Source of the DNA: Bacteroidota bacterium
GTDB lineage: Bacteria; Bacteroidota; Bacteroidia; Chitinophagales; Chitinophagaceae
Assembly: GCA_947452555.1 (NCBI GenBank)
Contig: CANGDH010000001.1
Span: 1 to 64,000 of the forward strand
Reading direction: 5' to 3'
Length of the DNA stretch: 64,000 nucleotides
Shown in pieces: positions 8,460-18,438 of this stretch. The translations under genes and the position numbers were made by a program. The notes under the pieces were generated by a model, which was given only the letters and a program-made list of their open reading frames with translations, was not told where the DNA came from and did not search any database. How positions within the stretch are numbered: position 1 is the stretch's first letter; the number at the start of each line of letters is the position of its first letter.

Positions 8460-10343
8460 ATGCAAAAAGGTCAAATACGCGTTCAAACAGAGAACATTTT
8501 CCCTATTATTAAAAAATTTCTTTATAGTGATCATGAGATTTTTTTACGAGAGTTAGTAAGTAATGCGGTTGACGCAGCTCAGAAATTGAAAACTTTACAT
8601 GGAAAGGGAGAAGCTAAAGGCGATTTAGGACAATTACGTATTGACGTAGTGTTAGACGCAAAGGAGAAAACAATATCCATCACAGATAACGGTATTGGCA
8701 TGTCGGCAGAAGAAGTTGACAAATACATAAATCAATTAGCATTTAGCGGAGCTGAAGAGTTTGTTACTAAGTATAAAGAAGCTAGTGTGATTGGACATTT
8801 CGGACTCGGTTTTTATAGTGCTTTTATGGTGAGTGACAAAGTAGACATTTACAGTAAAAGTCATACAGGTGCTCCCGGGGTTTTCTGGAGTTGTGACGGA
8901 AGCACAGAATATGAATTATATGAGGTTGATTATAATAATAGAGGTTCTAAGATGGTTCTTCATATTAACGAAGAAAGTGCTGAGTTTTTAGATGCAAATC
9001 GTATCAAAGGTATTTTAGAACGCTTTTGTAAATTTTTACCAATTGCCATTTATTTTACCGACGCTAATGCCGAAAAGCCAGCGCCTAAGGAGGCGGACTT
9101 GAATGCATCTGACGAAAGCGAAATAATTACTGAAAAGTCTATCAACAATACGAATCCATTATGGGTGCGAAAGCCAGCTGATTTAACTAAAGAAGACTAT
9201 ATCAGTTTTTATAAAGAATTATATCCTTTTGGAGAAACTCCTTTATTCTGGATCCATTTAAATGTGGACTATCCATTTAATTTGACGGGGATTTTATACT
9301 TCCCCAAAATCAAGCAAAGTTTTGAGATTCAAAAAGATAAAATTCAATTGTATTGTAATCAAGTATTTGTTACAGACGAAGTAAAAGACATTGTGCCAGA
9401 GTTTTTGATGTTGCTACACGGAGTAATTGATAGTCCAGACATTCCTTTAAACGTAAGCCGTAGCTATTTACAAGGGGATCCCAATGTTAAAAAAATTAAT
9501 GCACATATTACTAAAAAGGTAGCGGATAAATTAGAAGAGATTTTCAATACCGAACGTGCCTCTTTTGAGGAAAAGTGGGAGAGTCTTGGGTTATTTGTAA
9601 AATATGGTATGATCACAGATGATAAGTTCTTAGAGAAAGGGAATAAGTTCTTAATTCTAGAAGATGCTGCTACTAAAGGCAAATTCTATACACTAGACGA
9701 ATATAAGGCTGCTACAGAGACAACTCAAAAAAACAAGGAAGGTAAACATGTATTATTGTATACAACCAATTCGATACAGCAAGACGCTTTTATTCAAGCT
9801 GCAGCGGGGAAAGGATACAAAGTAGTAAAATTGGAGACGATGGTTGATGCGGCTTTTATTAATAACGTTGAAATGAAGTGGGAAGGTGTCCAATTTGTTC
9901 GCGTGGATGCAGATGTTGTAGACAATTTAATTGATAAACAAGAAAATGTTGATTCCATTTTATCAAAAGAAGAAGTAGAGCAAGCAATAAAATTATTCGA
10001 ATTCCAAGTGCCAGAAATCACTTTAACCGTAGACGTAAAAGGCTTGAGTAAAGATGCGGCACCTGTAATAGCAACTCGCCCCGAGTTTATGCGTCGAATG
10101 AAGGACATGGCAAGTATGGGCGGAGGAGGGATGACTGCTTTTTATGCTCAAATGCCAGACGAGGTTAATTTGACAATTAATGGCAATCATCCAATATATC
10201 AAGCTTTATTAAAAGAAACAGACATTGATAAGCAACAAAAACAGGCTCGAAATTTAGCTGACTTAGCTTTGTTGTCACAGGGCTTATTGAACGGGGCAGA
10301 GCTAACCAACTTTATAAACAGAAGCGTTGATTTATTAAAATAG
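8460..10343 (+). CDS. htpG: Molecular chaperone HtpG (Hsp90)
   Basis: A 627-residue cytoplasmic Hsp90. The Bergerat ATP-binding fold is complete: ELVSNAVDAAQK, DNGIGM and GHFGLGFYSAFMV in the first 130 residues. The middle domain contains the catalytic-loop region NVSRSYLQGD with its Arg, and the C-terminal dimerisation domain runs to the end. Length is normal for bacterial HtpG. A charged linker like that of eukaryotic Hsp90 is reduced to the short stretch EKPAPKEADLNASDESE. It is monocistronic, with a terminator shared with recJ downstream. Confidence 0.97.
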   Translation: MQKGQIRVQTENIFPIIKKFLYSDHEIFLRELVSNAVDAAQKLKTLHGKGEAKGDLGQLRIDVVLDAKEKTISITDNGIGMSAEEVDKYINQLAFSGAEEFVTKYKEASVIGHFGLGFYSAFMVSDKVDIYSKSHTGAPGVFWSCDGSTEYELYEVDYNNRGSKMVLHINEESAEFLDANRIKGILERFCKFLPIAIYFTDANAEKPAPKEADLNASDESEIITEKSINNTNPLWVRKPADLTKEDYISFYKELYPFGETPLFWIHLNVDYPFNLTGILYFPKIKQSFEIQKDKIQLYCNQVFVTDEVKDIVPEFLMLLHGVIDSPDIPLNVSRSYLQGDPNVKKINAHITKKVADKLEEIFNTERASFEEKWESLGLFVKYGMITDDKFLEKGNKFLILEDAATKGKFYTLDEYKAATETTQKNKEGKHVLLYTTNSIQQDAFIQAAAGKGYKVVKLETMVDAAFINNVEMKWEGVQFVRVDADVVDNLIDKQENVDSILSKEEVEQAIKLFEFQVPEITLTVDVKGLSKDAAPVIATRPEFMRRMKDMASMGGGGMTAFYAQMPDEVNLTINGNHPIYQALLKETDIDKQQKQARNLADLALLSQGLLNGAELTNFINRSVDLLK

Positions 10344-10353
10344 AAAAAAAATT

Positions 10354-10401
10354 CTTTAGAATATGATGACTATACTTTAGAATATGACAACTACACTTTA
10401 G
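10354..10401. repeat. 21-bp tandem repeat, about 2.3 copies
   Basis: CTTTAGAATATGATGACTATA (10354-10374) is followed by CTTTAGAATATGACAACTACA (10375-10395) and a partial CTTTAG (10396-10401). Copies one and two differ at four positions. It fills the gap between the htpG stop and the shared terminator. No function is evident. Confidence 0.85.
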
Positions 10402-10411
10402 TTAAAAAACT

Positions 10412-10461
10412 AAAAAAGCGACCTAATTTGGATTAAGCCCCTAAGTAAGGTCGCTTTTTTT
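10412..10461 (+). terminator. Bidirectional terminator between htpG and recJ
   Basis: AAAAAAGCGACCT (10412-10424) pairs with AGGTCGCTTTTTT (10448-10460) around a 23-nt loop; T runs follow on both strands. It serves htpG on the plus strand. On the minus strand it overlaps the last codons and stop of recJ (stop at 10441). Confidence 0.8.
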
Positions 10462-12144
10462 TATATCTATAACTTGCATTTGAACTGATTGTGTTCCCTG
10501 CCATTCATTTAATTGTAATTGAAATACTAGGTCAAATGGTTCACCAGATTTAATTAGTTCTATATGCTGTGGCATATTGTAGCCAATACCTTTTACACTA
10601 TTTTTCCCTTGAGTGACATTGAAACTAATATGTGCGTCTTTTACTAATTTAGTATAGCCGTTGTCGTAAACTTTTTGGGCTAAAAAAATTGGACGCATAT
10701 TGTCAGGGCCAAATGGTTCCATTTGAGAAATAATCTGATAAAAATTCATACTAATATTGTCCAAAGGTAGTAAGGCATTTATGGCAATCTCTGGAGTTAA
10801 TTGTTCCTCTGTAATTCTTTCAGCAACAGCAATTTCAAATGCCGCTTTAAAGTCCTCTAATTTATCAAATGACATAGTCATTCCTGCTGCGGCAAAATGC
10901 CCACCATAGCCAAGCAAATGCGTTCTACATGCATGTAGTGCTTCATATAAGTTAAACCCTAAAACACTGCGCGCGCTACCTGCAACAATGTCGCCACTTT
11001 GTGTAAGTACAATGGTTGGTTTATAATGTTTCTCAATTAAGCGACTTGCTACAATTCCAACTACCCCTTTGTGCCAATGTGATTGAAAAACCACATTAGA
11101 TTTCCTATGTATATGGGTAGGGTCCATTTCGATTTGTTCTAGGGCTTCTTCTGTAATACTTGTATCTGCTTCACGTCGATCTAAATTGTCTTGTTGCAAT
11201 AAAGAAGCAATTGCCAATGCACTTTGATATTCCGGTTCTATAAATAGTTGAACTGCTTTTTTGGCGTCATCCATTCTTCCTGCAGCATTAATTCTTGGAG
11301 CTACTGCAAATACTAAATTGCTAATTTTCATTGGGGGAACCTGCTTAGCTAGTTCCATCAATGCCTTGATGCCGAAACTTGGATTCTCGTTCACTTTTTG
11401 AATTCCGAAAAAAGCAAGCGTTCTATTTTCATCCACCACTGGTACAATGTCAGCTGCAATTGCAGTAGCCACTAAGTCTAAGTATCTTAAATATGTTTCA
11501 GTAGGTAAGTCATGTACTTGCGCTAAAGCTGTAATCAATTTAAAAACAACACCACAGCCGCATAATTCTTTGAAAGGGTAAGTGCAGTCTACTTGTTTGG
11601 CATTTAAAATAGCCACAGCTGGAGGTAAAATAAGGTCTGGCAAATGGTGGTCACAAATAATAAAATCAATACCTAATTCCTTAGCATACGCAATTAAGTC
11701 AATGGACTTAATACCACAGTCAACAGATATAATTAAGTTAATACCTATTTCTTTTGCATAATCAATCCCTATTTTTGAAACTCCATATCCTTCCTTGTAC
11801 CTGTGTGGAATATAATAATCAATATGCGGGGACAGTTGTTTTAAAAACTGATACAAAGTAGCAACAGAAGTAGTTCCGTCTACATCATAATCTCCAAAAA
11901 CTAATATTTTTTCTTGTTTTTCAAAAGCGGCTTCAATTCTGTCCACTGCATTTTTCATGTCCTTCATTAGCCAAGGGTCATGTAAATGATCAAGGCTTGG
12001 ACGAAAAAATTTTTTTGCAGCATCAAAGTCATCTATACCTCTTTGAACCAATAACTCACAAAGAATTGGATGTATTTTAAGTGCGTCTTGCAGTAATTGC
12101 ACTTTAGCTGAGTCGGCTTTAAGTATATTCCACCTTTTTTCCAT
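10441..12144 (-). CDS. recJ: Single-stranded-DNA-specific exonuclease RecJ
   Basis: A 567-residue 5'-3' single-strand DNA exonuclease for recombination and mismatch/base-excision repair. DHH-domain motifs: VFGDYDVDGTTS, SVDCGIKS and CDHHLPD, which bind two metal ions. The DHHA1 half has VVGIVASRLIEKHYKPT, GSARS and LGYGGHFAAAGM. The C-terminal OB-like part is present, so length is normal. Its start overlaps the stop of the polyprenyl synthase gene by one base, indicating translational coupling. The 3' end lies inside a terminator hairpin. Confidence 0.96.
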   Translation of the reverse strand: MEKRWNILKADSAKVQLLQDALKIHPILCELLVQRGIDDFDAAKKFFRPSLDHLHDPWLMKDMKNAVDRIEAAFEKQEKILVFGDYDVDGTTSVATLYQFLKQLSPHIDYYIPHRYKEGYGVSKIGIDYAKEIGINLIISVDCGIKSIDLIAYAKELGIDFIICDHHLPDLILPPAVAILNAKQVDCTYPFKELCGCGVVFKLITALAQVHDLPTETYLRYLDLVATAIAADIVPVVDENRTLAFFGIQKVNENPSFGIKALMELAKQVPPMKISNLVFAVAPRINAAGRMDDAKKAVQLFIEPEYQSALAIASLLQQDNLDRREADTSITEEALEQIEMDPTHIHRKSNVVFQSHWHKGVVGIVASRLIEKHYKPTIVLTQSGDIVAGSARSVLGFNLYEALHACRTHLLGYGGHFAAAGMTMSFDKLEDFKAAFEIAVAERITEEQLTPEIAINALLPLDNISMNFYQIISQMEPFGPDNMRPIFLAQKVYDNGYTKLVKDAHISFNVTQGKNSVKGIGYNMPQHIELIKSGEPFDLVFQLQLNEWQGTQSVQMQVIDIKKSDLT

Positions 12145-13106
12145 TAAAATTTTCTGTCTGTTGTGTATCTCACTAATTCTTCTAGCGCTTCTCTAGCAGG
12201 GGATGGTGGAAATGAGTTTAAAATTAAAAGGGCGTTGTCTCGATACTCCATCATTTTCTGATTTGCGTATTCAATACCACCATATGCCTTTACATTATCT
12301 ATAACAAACTTCACTTTTTCTTTATCATTATTATTGTTCTTAACGATATAAATAATTTGTTTTTTTAGAGAGGAAGGAACTTTTTGTAAAATATGAATTA
12401 GTGGAAGGGTTAGTTTTTTCTCTTTGATGTCATTGCCTGTCGGCTTACCAATTTTTGCATCACCGTAATCAAATAAGTCGTCTTTAATTTGGAATGCCAT
12501 ACCTACTTGTTCTCCAAAATCTTTCATCTTTTGAATAATGGATTCATCCATTGTAACAGATGCGGCACCAGCAGCACAGCTAGAAGCTAGTAAGCTTGCA
12601 GTTTTCCCGTTAATTATTTCGTAATATACAGATTCGTCAAAATTCAGATTCCTTGTCTTTTCTATTTGCAATAATTCACCTTCGCTCATCTTTTTAACTG
12701 CTGAAGATAGGATGGTTAGAATAGTAAAATCTTTATTTTCCAGGGACAGTAATAATCCTTTTGACAATAAATAATCACCAACTAAAACTGCGATTTTATT
12801 TTTCCATAATGCATTGATAGAAAAGAAGCCCCTTCTTTCAATTGAATCATCCACTACGTCATCATGCACTAAAGTAGCGGTATGTAAGAGCTCTACTAAA
12901 GAAGCAGCCCTATAAGAAGCTTCTGTTATTTCTCCATGTAATTTTGCAGATAATAAAATAAACATAGGTCGCATTTGTTTACCCTTTCGCTTAACTATGT
13001 ACTGCATAATACGGTCTAGTAAAGCAACACGGCTCTTTACCGCCTCTTTGAAGCTTACTTCAAAGAGATCTAATTCTTTTCCTATAACTTTTCTTGCTAA
13101 TTCCAT
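12144..13106 (-). CDS. Polyprenyl diphosphate synthase
   Basis: A 320-residue trans-prenyltransferase that extends isopentenyl diphosphate chains, probably for menaquinone side chains. The first Asp-rich motif is HDDVVDD (81-87) and the second is KDDLFDYGD in the last third; GKQMRPMF and GKTASLL supply further substrate-binding residues. The chain-length class cannot be fixed by eye, but this size and motif spacing are typical of hepta/octaprenyl synthases in Bacteroidota. It is upstream of and one base overlapping with recJ. Confidence 0.9.
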   Translation of the reverse strand: MELARKVIGKELDLFEVSFKEAVKSRVALLDRIMQYIVKRKGKQMRPMFILLSAKLHGEITEASYRAASLVELLHTATLVHDDVVDDSIERRGFFSINALWKNKIAVLVGDYLLSKGLLLSLENKDFTILTILSSAVKKMSEGELLQIEKTRNLNFDESVYYEIINGKTASLLASSCAAGAASVTMDESIIQKMKDFGEQVGMAFQIKDDLFDYGDAKIGKPTGNDIKEKKLTLPLIHILQKVPSSLKKQIIYIVKNNNNDKEKVKFVIDNVKAYGGIEYANQKMMEYRDNALLILNSFPPSPAREALEELVRYTTDRKF

Positions 13107-13165
13107 TGGGGACTGTAATTTATATTGAAATGTTATAAGTGTTACTTTTATTTATATGATTCAAA

Positions 13166-13828
13166 TTAGTCATTTAGCATATTAAAGTGAAGTGCTCCAA
13201 AATTTTGCAAAGAAGTCAATTTCAAGTCAGCGGCTCCCCATTTTTCGGATTTAACTTGTTCTGCTGAAGGAACTACAACACAGGTCATTCTTGCAGATTT
13301 TGCAGCGATCATGCCGTAGAATGAATCTTCAAAACAAATACACTCTAGTGGGTTTACATGTAAGCCTGCCGCACATTCTAAATATACCTGAGGATGTGGT
13401 TTTGCGTGAACTAAATGTTGCGCGGAACAACTTGATTGAACATAACTCCTAATTCCTAACTTGTCTTTTATCCATTCAATTAATAATGCTGGAGAAGAAG
13501 TTGCCAAACCCATTTTAAAATCTCTCTGTAAGAAAAATTGAAATATATGTTCTACTCCTGGCATTAAAGTAGCTTCTTTGTCAATAAGGTCTAATGCCAT
13601 CGTGATTATTTTTTGCTCAGCTCTATCAAATTCCGTATGTGGGACTTGGTTTTCATGTAACCAATGAGCTACAAATTCTTTAGATCTTAGTCCGGTTGTG
13701 ATGGAATATTGGTCTTCGGTGAGTTGAATTCCGTATTGTCGAAAAATTTCAGTTGCCGCTTTATTCCATAAAGGCTCACTGTTAATTAATAAGCCATCTA
13801 TATCGAAAATTACAGCAGATTTCTTCAT
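13166..13828 (-). CDS. HAD-family hydrolase, sugar-phosphate phosphatase type
   Basis: A 220-residue HAD phosphatase. Motif I is FDIDGLL at residues 8-14, with the nucleophile and acid Asp; it is followed by NSEPLW, typical of 2-deoxyglucose-6-phosphatase/HxpB-like enzymes. Motif II is ATSSP, the Lys of motif III lies in HAKPHPQVYLE, and motif IV is CFEDSFYGM. An alpha-helical cap (residues 15-85) fits phosphosugar substrates. Cytoplasmic. The true substrate is unknown. It lies 59 nt upstream of the polyprenyl synthase gene on the same strand. Confidence 0.88.
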   Translation of the reverse strand: MKKSAVIFDIDGLLINSEPLWNKAATEIFRQYGIQLTEDQYSITTGLRSKEFVAHWLHENQVPHTEFDRAEQKIITMALDLIDKEATLMPGVEHIFQFFLQRDFKMGLATSSPALLIEWIKDKLGIRSYVQSSCSAQHLVHAKPHPQVYLECAAGLHVNPLECICFEDSFYGMIAAKSARMTCVVVPSAEQVKSEKWGAADLKLTSLQNFGALHFNMLND

Positions 13829-13916
13829 TTTCTAAAGATACTATTTGTTAGTTAAAGAGGGGCATTCTGATACATATTTATGTGTTATATTGCACCCGAA
13901 ACTAACTATTGCACTA

Positions 13917-14687
13917 ATGAGTCTATTGGATCGACTAAAGCGAATTAAAATATTTCGTTCCATTATTTATGGCGTTGTAGGCTTATTCTCTTATCCTGGT
14001 ATTGCTTTATTTAATAGAATTGTAATTGAGGGTACTGAGAACTTAGAGAAGTTGCCAAAAAAGAACGTTTTATTCGTAAGTAACCATCAAACTTATTTTG
14101 GGGATGTAATTGCGTTTGTGCATATTTTTTGTGCAGTTAAATGGGGAAAGTATAATAAGCTTGGTATTCCTTATTATCTATTAAACCCTTTTACCAATGT
14201 TTATTTTGTAGCAGCAGAAGAAACAATGAATAGCAACTGGTTAACGAGACTGTTTAAATTAGGAGGTGCTTTAACTGTAAAAAGAACTTGGAGAGCAGAG
14301 GGGCAGGATGTACAAAGACAAAGAGATGAATTTGATACTCAAAAAATAGATACGGCATTATCAAAAAGCTGGGTAATTACTTTCCCACAAGGAACTACAA
14401 AGCCATTTGCCCCAGGACGAAAAGGAACAGCACATATTATCAAGAACAATAAGCCGATTGTGGTGCCAGTAGTAATTAATGGGTTTTGGAGAGCGTTTAC
14501 AAAGCAAGGACTTACATTTAAAAAAGTGGGAACTCCTTTGACAGTAAGATTTAAAGCGCCATTAGTAATTGACTATAATGATTCTGTGGAAGTTATTTTG
14601 GATCAAATAATGAATGCAATTGAACAAAGCAAGGAATACATGCTAAAAGGTAGACATCATGTAAATGCAGCGGCTAAGCTTCCATAA
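13917..14687 (+). CDS. 1-acyl-glycerol-3-phosphate acyltransferase family (PlsC-like)
   Basis: A 256-residue membrane-associated acyltransferase. The HX4D motif is in SNHQTYFGDV and the phosphate-binding block in FPQGTTKPFAPGRKG, a variant of FPEGTRS. A hydrophobic N-terminal helix (IIYGVVGLFSYPGIALF) anchors it. I choose the ATG at 13917 since the upstream part of the frame starts at a TTG inside the promoter region and is not conserved in character. It likely transfers acyl chains to lysophosphatidate or a related lipid. The 3' end overlaps the convergent thioesterase gene by 14 nt. Confidence 0.87.
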   Translation: MSLLDRLKRIKIFRSIIYGVVGLFSYPGIALFNRIVIEGTENLEKLPKKNVLFVSNHQTYFGDVIAFVHIFCAVKWGKYNKLGIPYYLLNPFTNVYFVAAEETMNSNWLTRLFKLGGALTVKRTWRAEGQDVQRQRDEFDTQKIDTALSKSWVITFPQGTTKPFAPGRKGTAHIIKNNKPIVVPVVINGFWRAFTKQGLTFKKVGTPLTVRFKAPLVIDYNDSVEVILDQIMNAIEQSKEYMLKGRHHVNAAAKLP

Positions 14688-15189
14688 ATAATGCCTTTAA
14701 TTCAGTAGCATCATTTGGCTTCATTTTCCCGGCTAATACTAATCTTAATTGTCTTCTTCTTAACGCGGTTAGAAAAATCTTTTTTTCATGATCAGATTCT
14801 GGAATAATTTCTGGAACTTTTTTAGGCTTCTTGTATTCATCTAATGCAACAAATGTGAAAAAAGCTTCATTGCTTAATACTCTAGTTTGATCAATCATAT
14901 TTTGATTCCAAACTTTCAAATGAATCTCCATTGAAGTGGTAAAAGCTCTGGTAACTATTGCCTCAATACAAATAACATTTCCTAATTTAATTGGAGTTTT
15001 AAAACTGATATTATCAACAGATGCAGTCATACAAGCCGAATTGCAATGCTTAGAAGCCGATAAATAAGCCGCAATGTCCATCCAGTACATTAGTTTACCA
15101 CCCATCAAATCTCCAAAGGTATTTGTGTCATTGGGTAATACCAATTCATTCATTGTTGTAAAAGAATCGATTGCTTTTCTAGCTTCCAT
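14674..15189 (-). CDS. Acyl-CoA thioesterase, hotdog fold
   Basis: A 171-residue YciA/BFIT-type acyl-CoA hydrolase. The hotdog catalytic segment NTFGDLMGGKLMYWMDIAAY holds the conserved Asn/Asp and Gly-Gly, followed by VDNISFKTPIKLGNVICIEA. It would hydrolyse acyl-CoA in the cytoplasm. It is convergent with the PlsC-like gene, sharing 14 nt. The opposing lipid-linked functions fit acyl-CoA balance but need not be linked. Confidence 0.9.
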   Translation of the reverse strand: MEARKAIDSFTTMNELVLPNDTNTFGDLMGGKLMYWMDIAAYLSASKHCNSACMTASVDNISFKTPIKLGNVICIEAIVTRAFTTSMEIHLKVWNQNMIDQTRVLSNEAFFTFVALDEYKKPKKVPEIIPESDHEKKIFLTALRRRQLRLVLAGKMKPNDATELKALFMEA

Positions 15190-15221
15190 AATTTCAGTTT
15201 GTATACTAAAGATACAAATAG

Positions 15222-16319
15222 TTATACAACACAGGATTCCAATTTGGAAAGGTAGGCTGGGTCTACAGTTGCGCCAATTCCAGGAGCGTCACTTATTGAC
15301 AAATGCATTCCATCAAATTGAACTCCACCAATTACAGGGTCTATGGTATGGCCTAATAAACAAGTGTCCATATCGTAATATTTCACATTGTCATGTGCCA
15401 TTGCAAAATGCATTTTAGCACTTAGCGCTAAACGACTTTCTAGCATGCCGCCCATCATGCAAGGTATATTATTGATTTTAGCAATGTCATGAATTTTAAT
15501 AGCTTCATGAATGCCACCACTTTTTGAAAATTTAATATTTATGGAATGACATGCTTTTTGTGCGATTAGCTTACGTGCGTCATGGTGTGTAAATATAGAT
15601 TCGTCGGCCATGATGGCAATTGGGGAAGCTACACAAAGTGCTGGTAATGCATCGTCATAATATTTGTGCATTGGTTGCTCGCAAAATTGAATATTGAATT
15701 TAGATAAGGCAGTTAATACTGACAAAGCGTCTTCTGTCGCCCAGCCCTGATTTGCGTCTATTCTTAAAATGATATCATCACCAATAGCGGTCCTAATTTG
15801 TTTAATTCTTTCAATGTCTTCACTAGGTATTTTTCCTAATTTTACTTTTATCATTTTCACCCCTTTTGCAACAAAATCGACGGCCTGATCTGCCATTTTT
15901 TCTGGACTATCAATTCCAATAGTCAAATCAGTTTCAATTGGTTTTGCAATACCCCCTAAATAAGCATAAAGTGGCTTATTGGCTGCTTTAGCGGCAATAT
16001 CGTATAAGGCTAAGTCAAATGCGCTTTTAGCGGTGTAATTACCCGCTATAATATAATCGAGTTCCTTAAGTCGAGCTGTTATTTCTAGTGGATTCTTTCC
16101 TTTCCAAAATGCTGCGAAATCCTTTGCTAAATTATAACAGCTTAATTGAGTCTCTCCGACAATCATGGGAAATGCAGAACATTCTCCCCATCCAATAATA
16201 GCTTCGTCCGTGTGTATTTTTATTAAAATGTTTTGGGCAAATTGCATTGTTCCAGTTGCAATAGTAAAAGGGACCATTGGAATTTTATACAAGAAAATTT
16301 CTGTCTTTACTATTTTCAT
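15222..16319 (-). CDS. Dipeptide epimerase (enolase superfamily), L-Ala-D/L-Glu type
   Basis: A 365-residue enzyme of the muconate-lactonising subgroup. Catalytic residues are in place: KVK (Lys158, Lys160), metal ligands Asp188 in RIDANQGW, Glu214 in EQP and Asp239 in MADES, and the second base Lys266 in NIKFSKSGG. The last pattern is typical of dipeptide epimerases such as YcjG/YkfB. It probably epimerises L-Ala-D-Glu from murein peptides or a related dipeptide in peptidoglycan recycling. Specificity is inferred from motifs only. It is followed by the thioesterase gene on the same strand with a 32-nt gap. Confidence 0.85.
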   Translation of the reverse strand: MKIVKTEIFLYKIPMVPFTIATGTMQFAQNILIKIHTDEAIIGWGECSAFPMIVGETQLSCYNLAKDFAAFWKGKNPLEITARLKELDYIIAGNYTAKSAFDLALYDIAAKAANKPLYAYLGGIAKPIETDLTIGIDSPEKMADQAVDFVAKGVKMIKVKLGKIPSEDIERIKQIRTAIGDDIILRIDANQGWATEDALSVLTALSKFNIQFCEQPMHKYYDDALPALCVASPIAIMADESIFTHHDARKLIAQKACHSINIKFSKSGGIHEAIKIHDIAKINNIPCMMGGMLESRLALSAKMHFAMAHDNVKYYDMDTCLLGHTIDPVIGGVQFDGMHLSISDAPGIGATVDPAYLSKLESCVV

Positions 16320-16408
16320 GAGAAGTCGGTTTAGGACATAAATATACTTGTAGATCCTTTGGTTTTCAATATTTTGTACCGATATTTGATAAACGAACCC
16401 ACGTTAGT

Positions 16409-17602
16409 ATGAATTTATCTTTTGACAACACTCAAGCAGCTTTTGCATACAAGTCAACCTCTGATTTAGTAAAAGCAAGATTTTTATTTACGGTAATTCA
16501 AAGTCCGTTAATTGTATCTGTAGCCACAAAAGTGACTCCGGTTTTAATGAATTCCGGCTTGCCTATAAATGGCATTATTCGTAATACCATTTTTAAACAA
16601 TTCGTTGGGGGCGAGACTTTAGAAGAATCTGCAAGAGTGACTAAGCAATTGGGTTCCTATGGAGTACAAGTCATACTAGATTATGGTGTTGAAGCCAAAG
16701 AGGGGGATGAGAATTTCGATAGTGTTACTGAAAATATTATTGAGGCAATTGACTTTGCTGCAACTCAAAATAATATTCCATATGTAAGTGTAAAAATTAC
16801 GGGAGTAGCGAGTCTTGTTTTGTTAGAACATTTAAACGAAGCACCAAGACTAAGAAGTGGCATTCATGACAGTGAATCTGAAAATGCAGCTTGGGAAAGT
16901 GTTAGAGAAAGAATGTTTGCAATTTGTGAAGTGGCAAATGAAAAAGGAATCGGTGTTTTAATTGATGCAGAAGAAACATGGATACAAGACCCTATAGACC
17001 GCTTGGCGATAGAACTGATGGGGGTTTATAATAAAGAAAAAGTGGTTGTTTTTAATACCTATCAGTTATATAGAAATGACAGGTTGCGTTTTTTACAACT
17101 TTCACATAGGATTGCAAAAGAAGGTGGATTTATATTAGGTGCAAAATTGGTTAGAGGAGCCTATATGGAAAAAGAAAGAGAGCGTGCACAAAAAAATGGA
17201 TATCCTTCTCCTATCCATAAGGATAAATTTGCTACAGACAAAGACTATGACGCAGCAGCTTTATACTGCATTCAAAATATAGATACCATATCATTATTAT
17301 TGGCTTCCCATAATGAAGAAAGTAATTTAAAAATCATGGATGAAATGTCAAAGTTGGGGATGCAAAAAAATCATGCAAGAATACATTTTTCGCAATTATA
17401 CGGAATGAGTGATCATATTAGTTTTAATATGGCTATAGAAGGATTTAATGTAAGTAAATATTTACCTTTTGGTCCAATAAAGGAAGTGATTCCTTATTTA
17501 ATGAGAAGAGCAGAGGAAAATTCAAGTGTGAATGGACAAACTAACAGAGAATTACTATTAATTAGAAAGGAATTGGCGCGTCGAAAAGACAAAAAAAAAT
17601 GA
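16409..17602 (+). CDS. Proline dehydrogenase family protein
   Basis: A 397-residue FAD-dependent proline dehydrogenase of the stand-alone type. The (beta-alpha)8 barrel shows the conserved blocks IPYVSVKITG, GVLIDAEETWIQD, LGAKLVRGAYMEKER and LPFGPIKEVIPYLMRRAEEN, the last containing the Arg pair that holds the proline carboxylate. It oxidises proline to pyrroline-5-carboxylate and passes electrons to the membrane quinone pool. No pyrroline-5-carboxylate dehydrogenase is nearby. It precedes thyA by 32 nt in the same direction. Confidence 0.93.
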   Translation: MNLSFDNTQAAFAYKSTSDLVKARFLFTVIQSPLIVSVATKVTPVLMNSGLPINGIIRNTIFKQFVGGETLEESARVTKQLGSYGVQVILDYGVEAKEGDENFDSVTENIIEAIDFAATQNNIPYVSVKITGVASLVLLEHLNEAPRLRSGIHDSESENAAWESVRERMFAICEVANEKGIGVLIDAEETWIQDPIDRLAIELMGVYNKEKVVVFNTYQLYRNDRLRFLQLSHRIAKEGGFILGAKLVRGAYMEKERERAQKNGYPSPIHKDKFATDKDYDAAALYCIQNIDTISLLLASHNEESNLKIMDEMSKLGMQKNHARIHFSQLYGMSDHISFNMAIEGFNVSKYLPFGPIKEVIPYLMRRAEENSSVNGQTNRELLLIRKELARRKDKKK

Positions 17603-17634
17603 ACCAATAAGTCCGAATCGTTGTAAATTGCAGC

Positions 17635-18429
17635 ATGCAACAATACTTGACTTTATTACAACATGTTTTAGATAACGGGACAGAAAAGACCGACAGAACA
17701 GGCACAGGTACCAAAAGCTGTTTTGGGTATCAGATGCGTTTTAATTTACAAGAGGGGTTCCCTTTGGTAACTACCAAAAAAGTACATTTAAAAAGTATCA
17801 TTTACGAACTATTGTGGTTTTTAAATGGGGACACAAATATTAAATACCTTAAAGACAATGGAGTTCGTATATGGGACGAGTGGGCTGATGAAAATGGAGA
17901 CTTGGGTCCTGTTTATGGCAAACAATGGAGAAGTTGGGAAGGAGCGAATGGAGTTGTTGTGGATCAGATATCAGAATTGATTGAGCAAATTAAAAAAACA
18001 CCAGACAGTAGAAGACTTATTGTAAGTGCATGGAATGTAGGTGATTTGTCAAAGATGGCATTAATGCCTTGTCATAATATGTTTCAATTTTATGTAGCTG
18101 ACGGCAAATTAAGTTGTCAATTGTATCAAAGAAGTGCTGATGTGTTTTTAGGAGTTCCATTTAACATTGCTTCTTATGCTTTATTAACTATGATGATTGC
18201 ACAGGTTTGTGGATTAGCATATGGAGACTTTGTTCATAGCTTTGGAGATGTACATTTGTATAATAATCATTTTGATCAAGCTCAATTACAATTGTCTAGA
18301 ACTCCTTTTCATTTGCCAATAATGAAAATCAACCCTGAAGTAAATGACATTTTCTCTTTTAAATTTGAGGACTTTACATTAGAAAATTATGAATCACATC
18401 CTGGTATTAAAGCTCCAGTAGCAGTATAA
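17635..18429 (+). CDS. thyA: Thymidylate synthase
   Basis: A 264-residue enzyme that methylates dUMP with methylene-tetrahydrofolate. The catalytic Cys is in [13 protein letters not shown]; the dUMP phosphate-binding [10 protein letters not shown] and [17 protein letters not shown] are intact. The length equals that of E. coli ThyA. folA follows 9 nt downstream, the usual pairing, since DHFR regenerates the dihydrofolate made here. Confidence 0.98.
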   Translation: MQQYLTLLQHVLDNGTEKTDRTGTGTKSCFGYQMRFNLQEGFPLVTTKKVHLKSIIYELLWFLNGDTNIKYLKDNGVRIWDEWADENGDLGPVYGKQWRSWEGANGVVVDQISELIEQIKKTPDSRRLIVSAWNVGDLSKMALMPCHNMFQFYVADGKLSCQLYQRSADVFLGVPFNIASYALLTMMIAQVCGLAYGDFVHSFGDVHLYNNHFDQAQLQLSRTPFHLPIMKINPEVNDIFSFKFEDFTLENYESHPGIKAPVAV

Positions 18430-18438
18430 AAACAAAGT

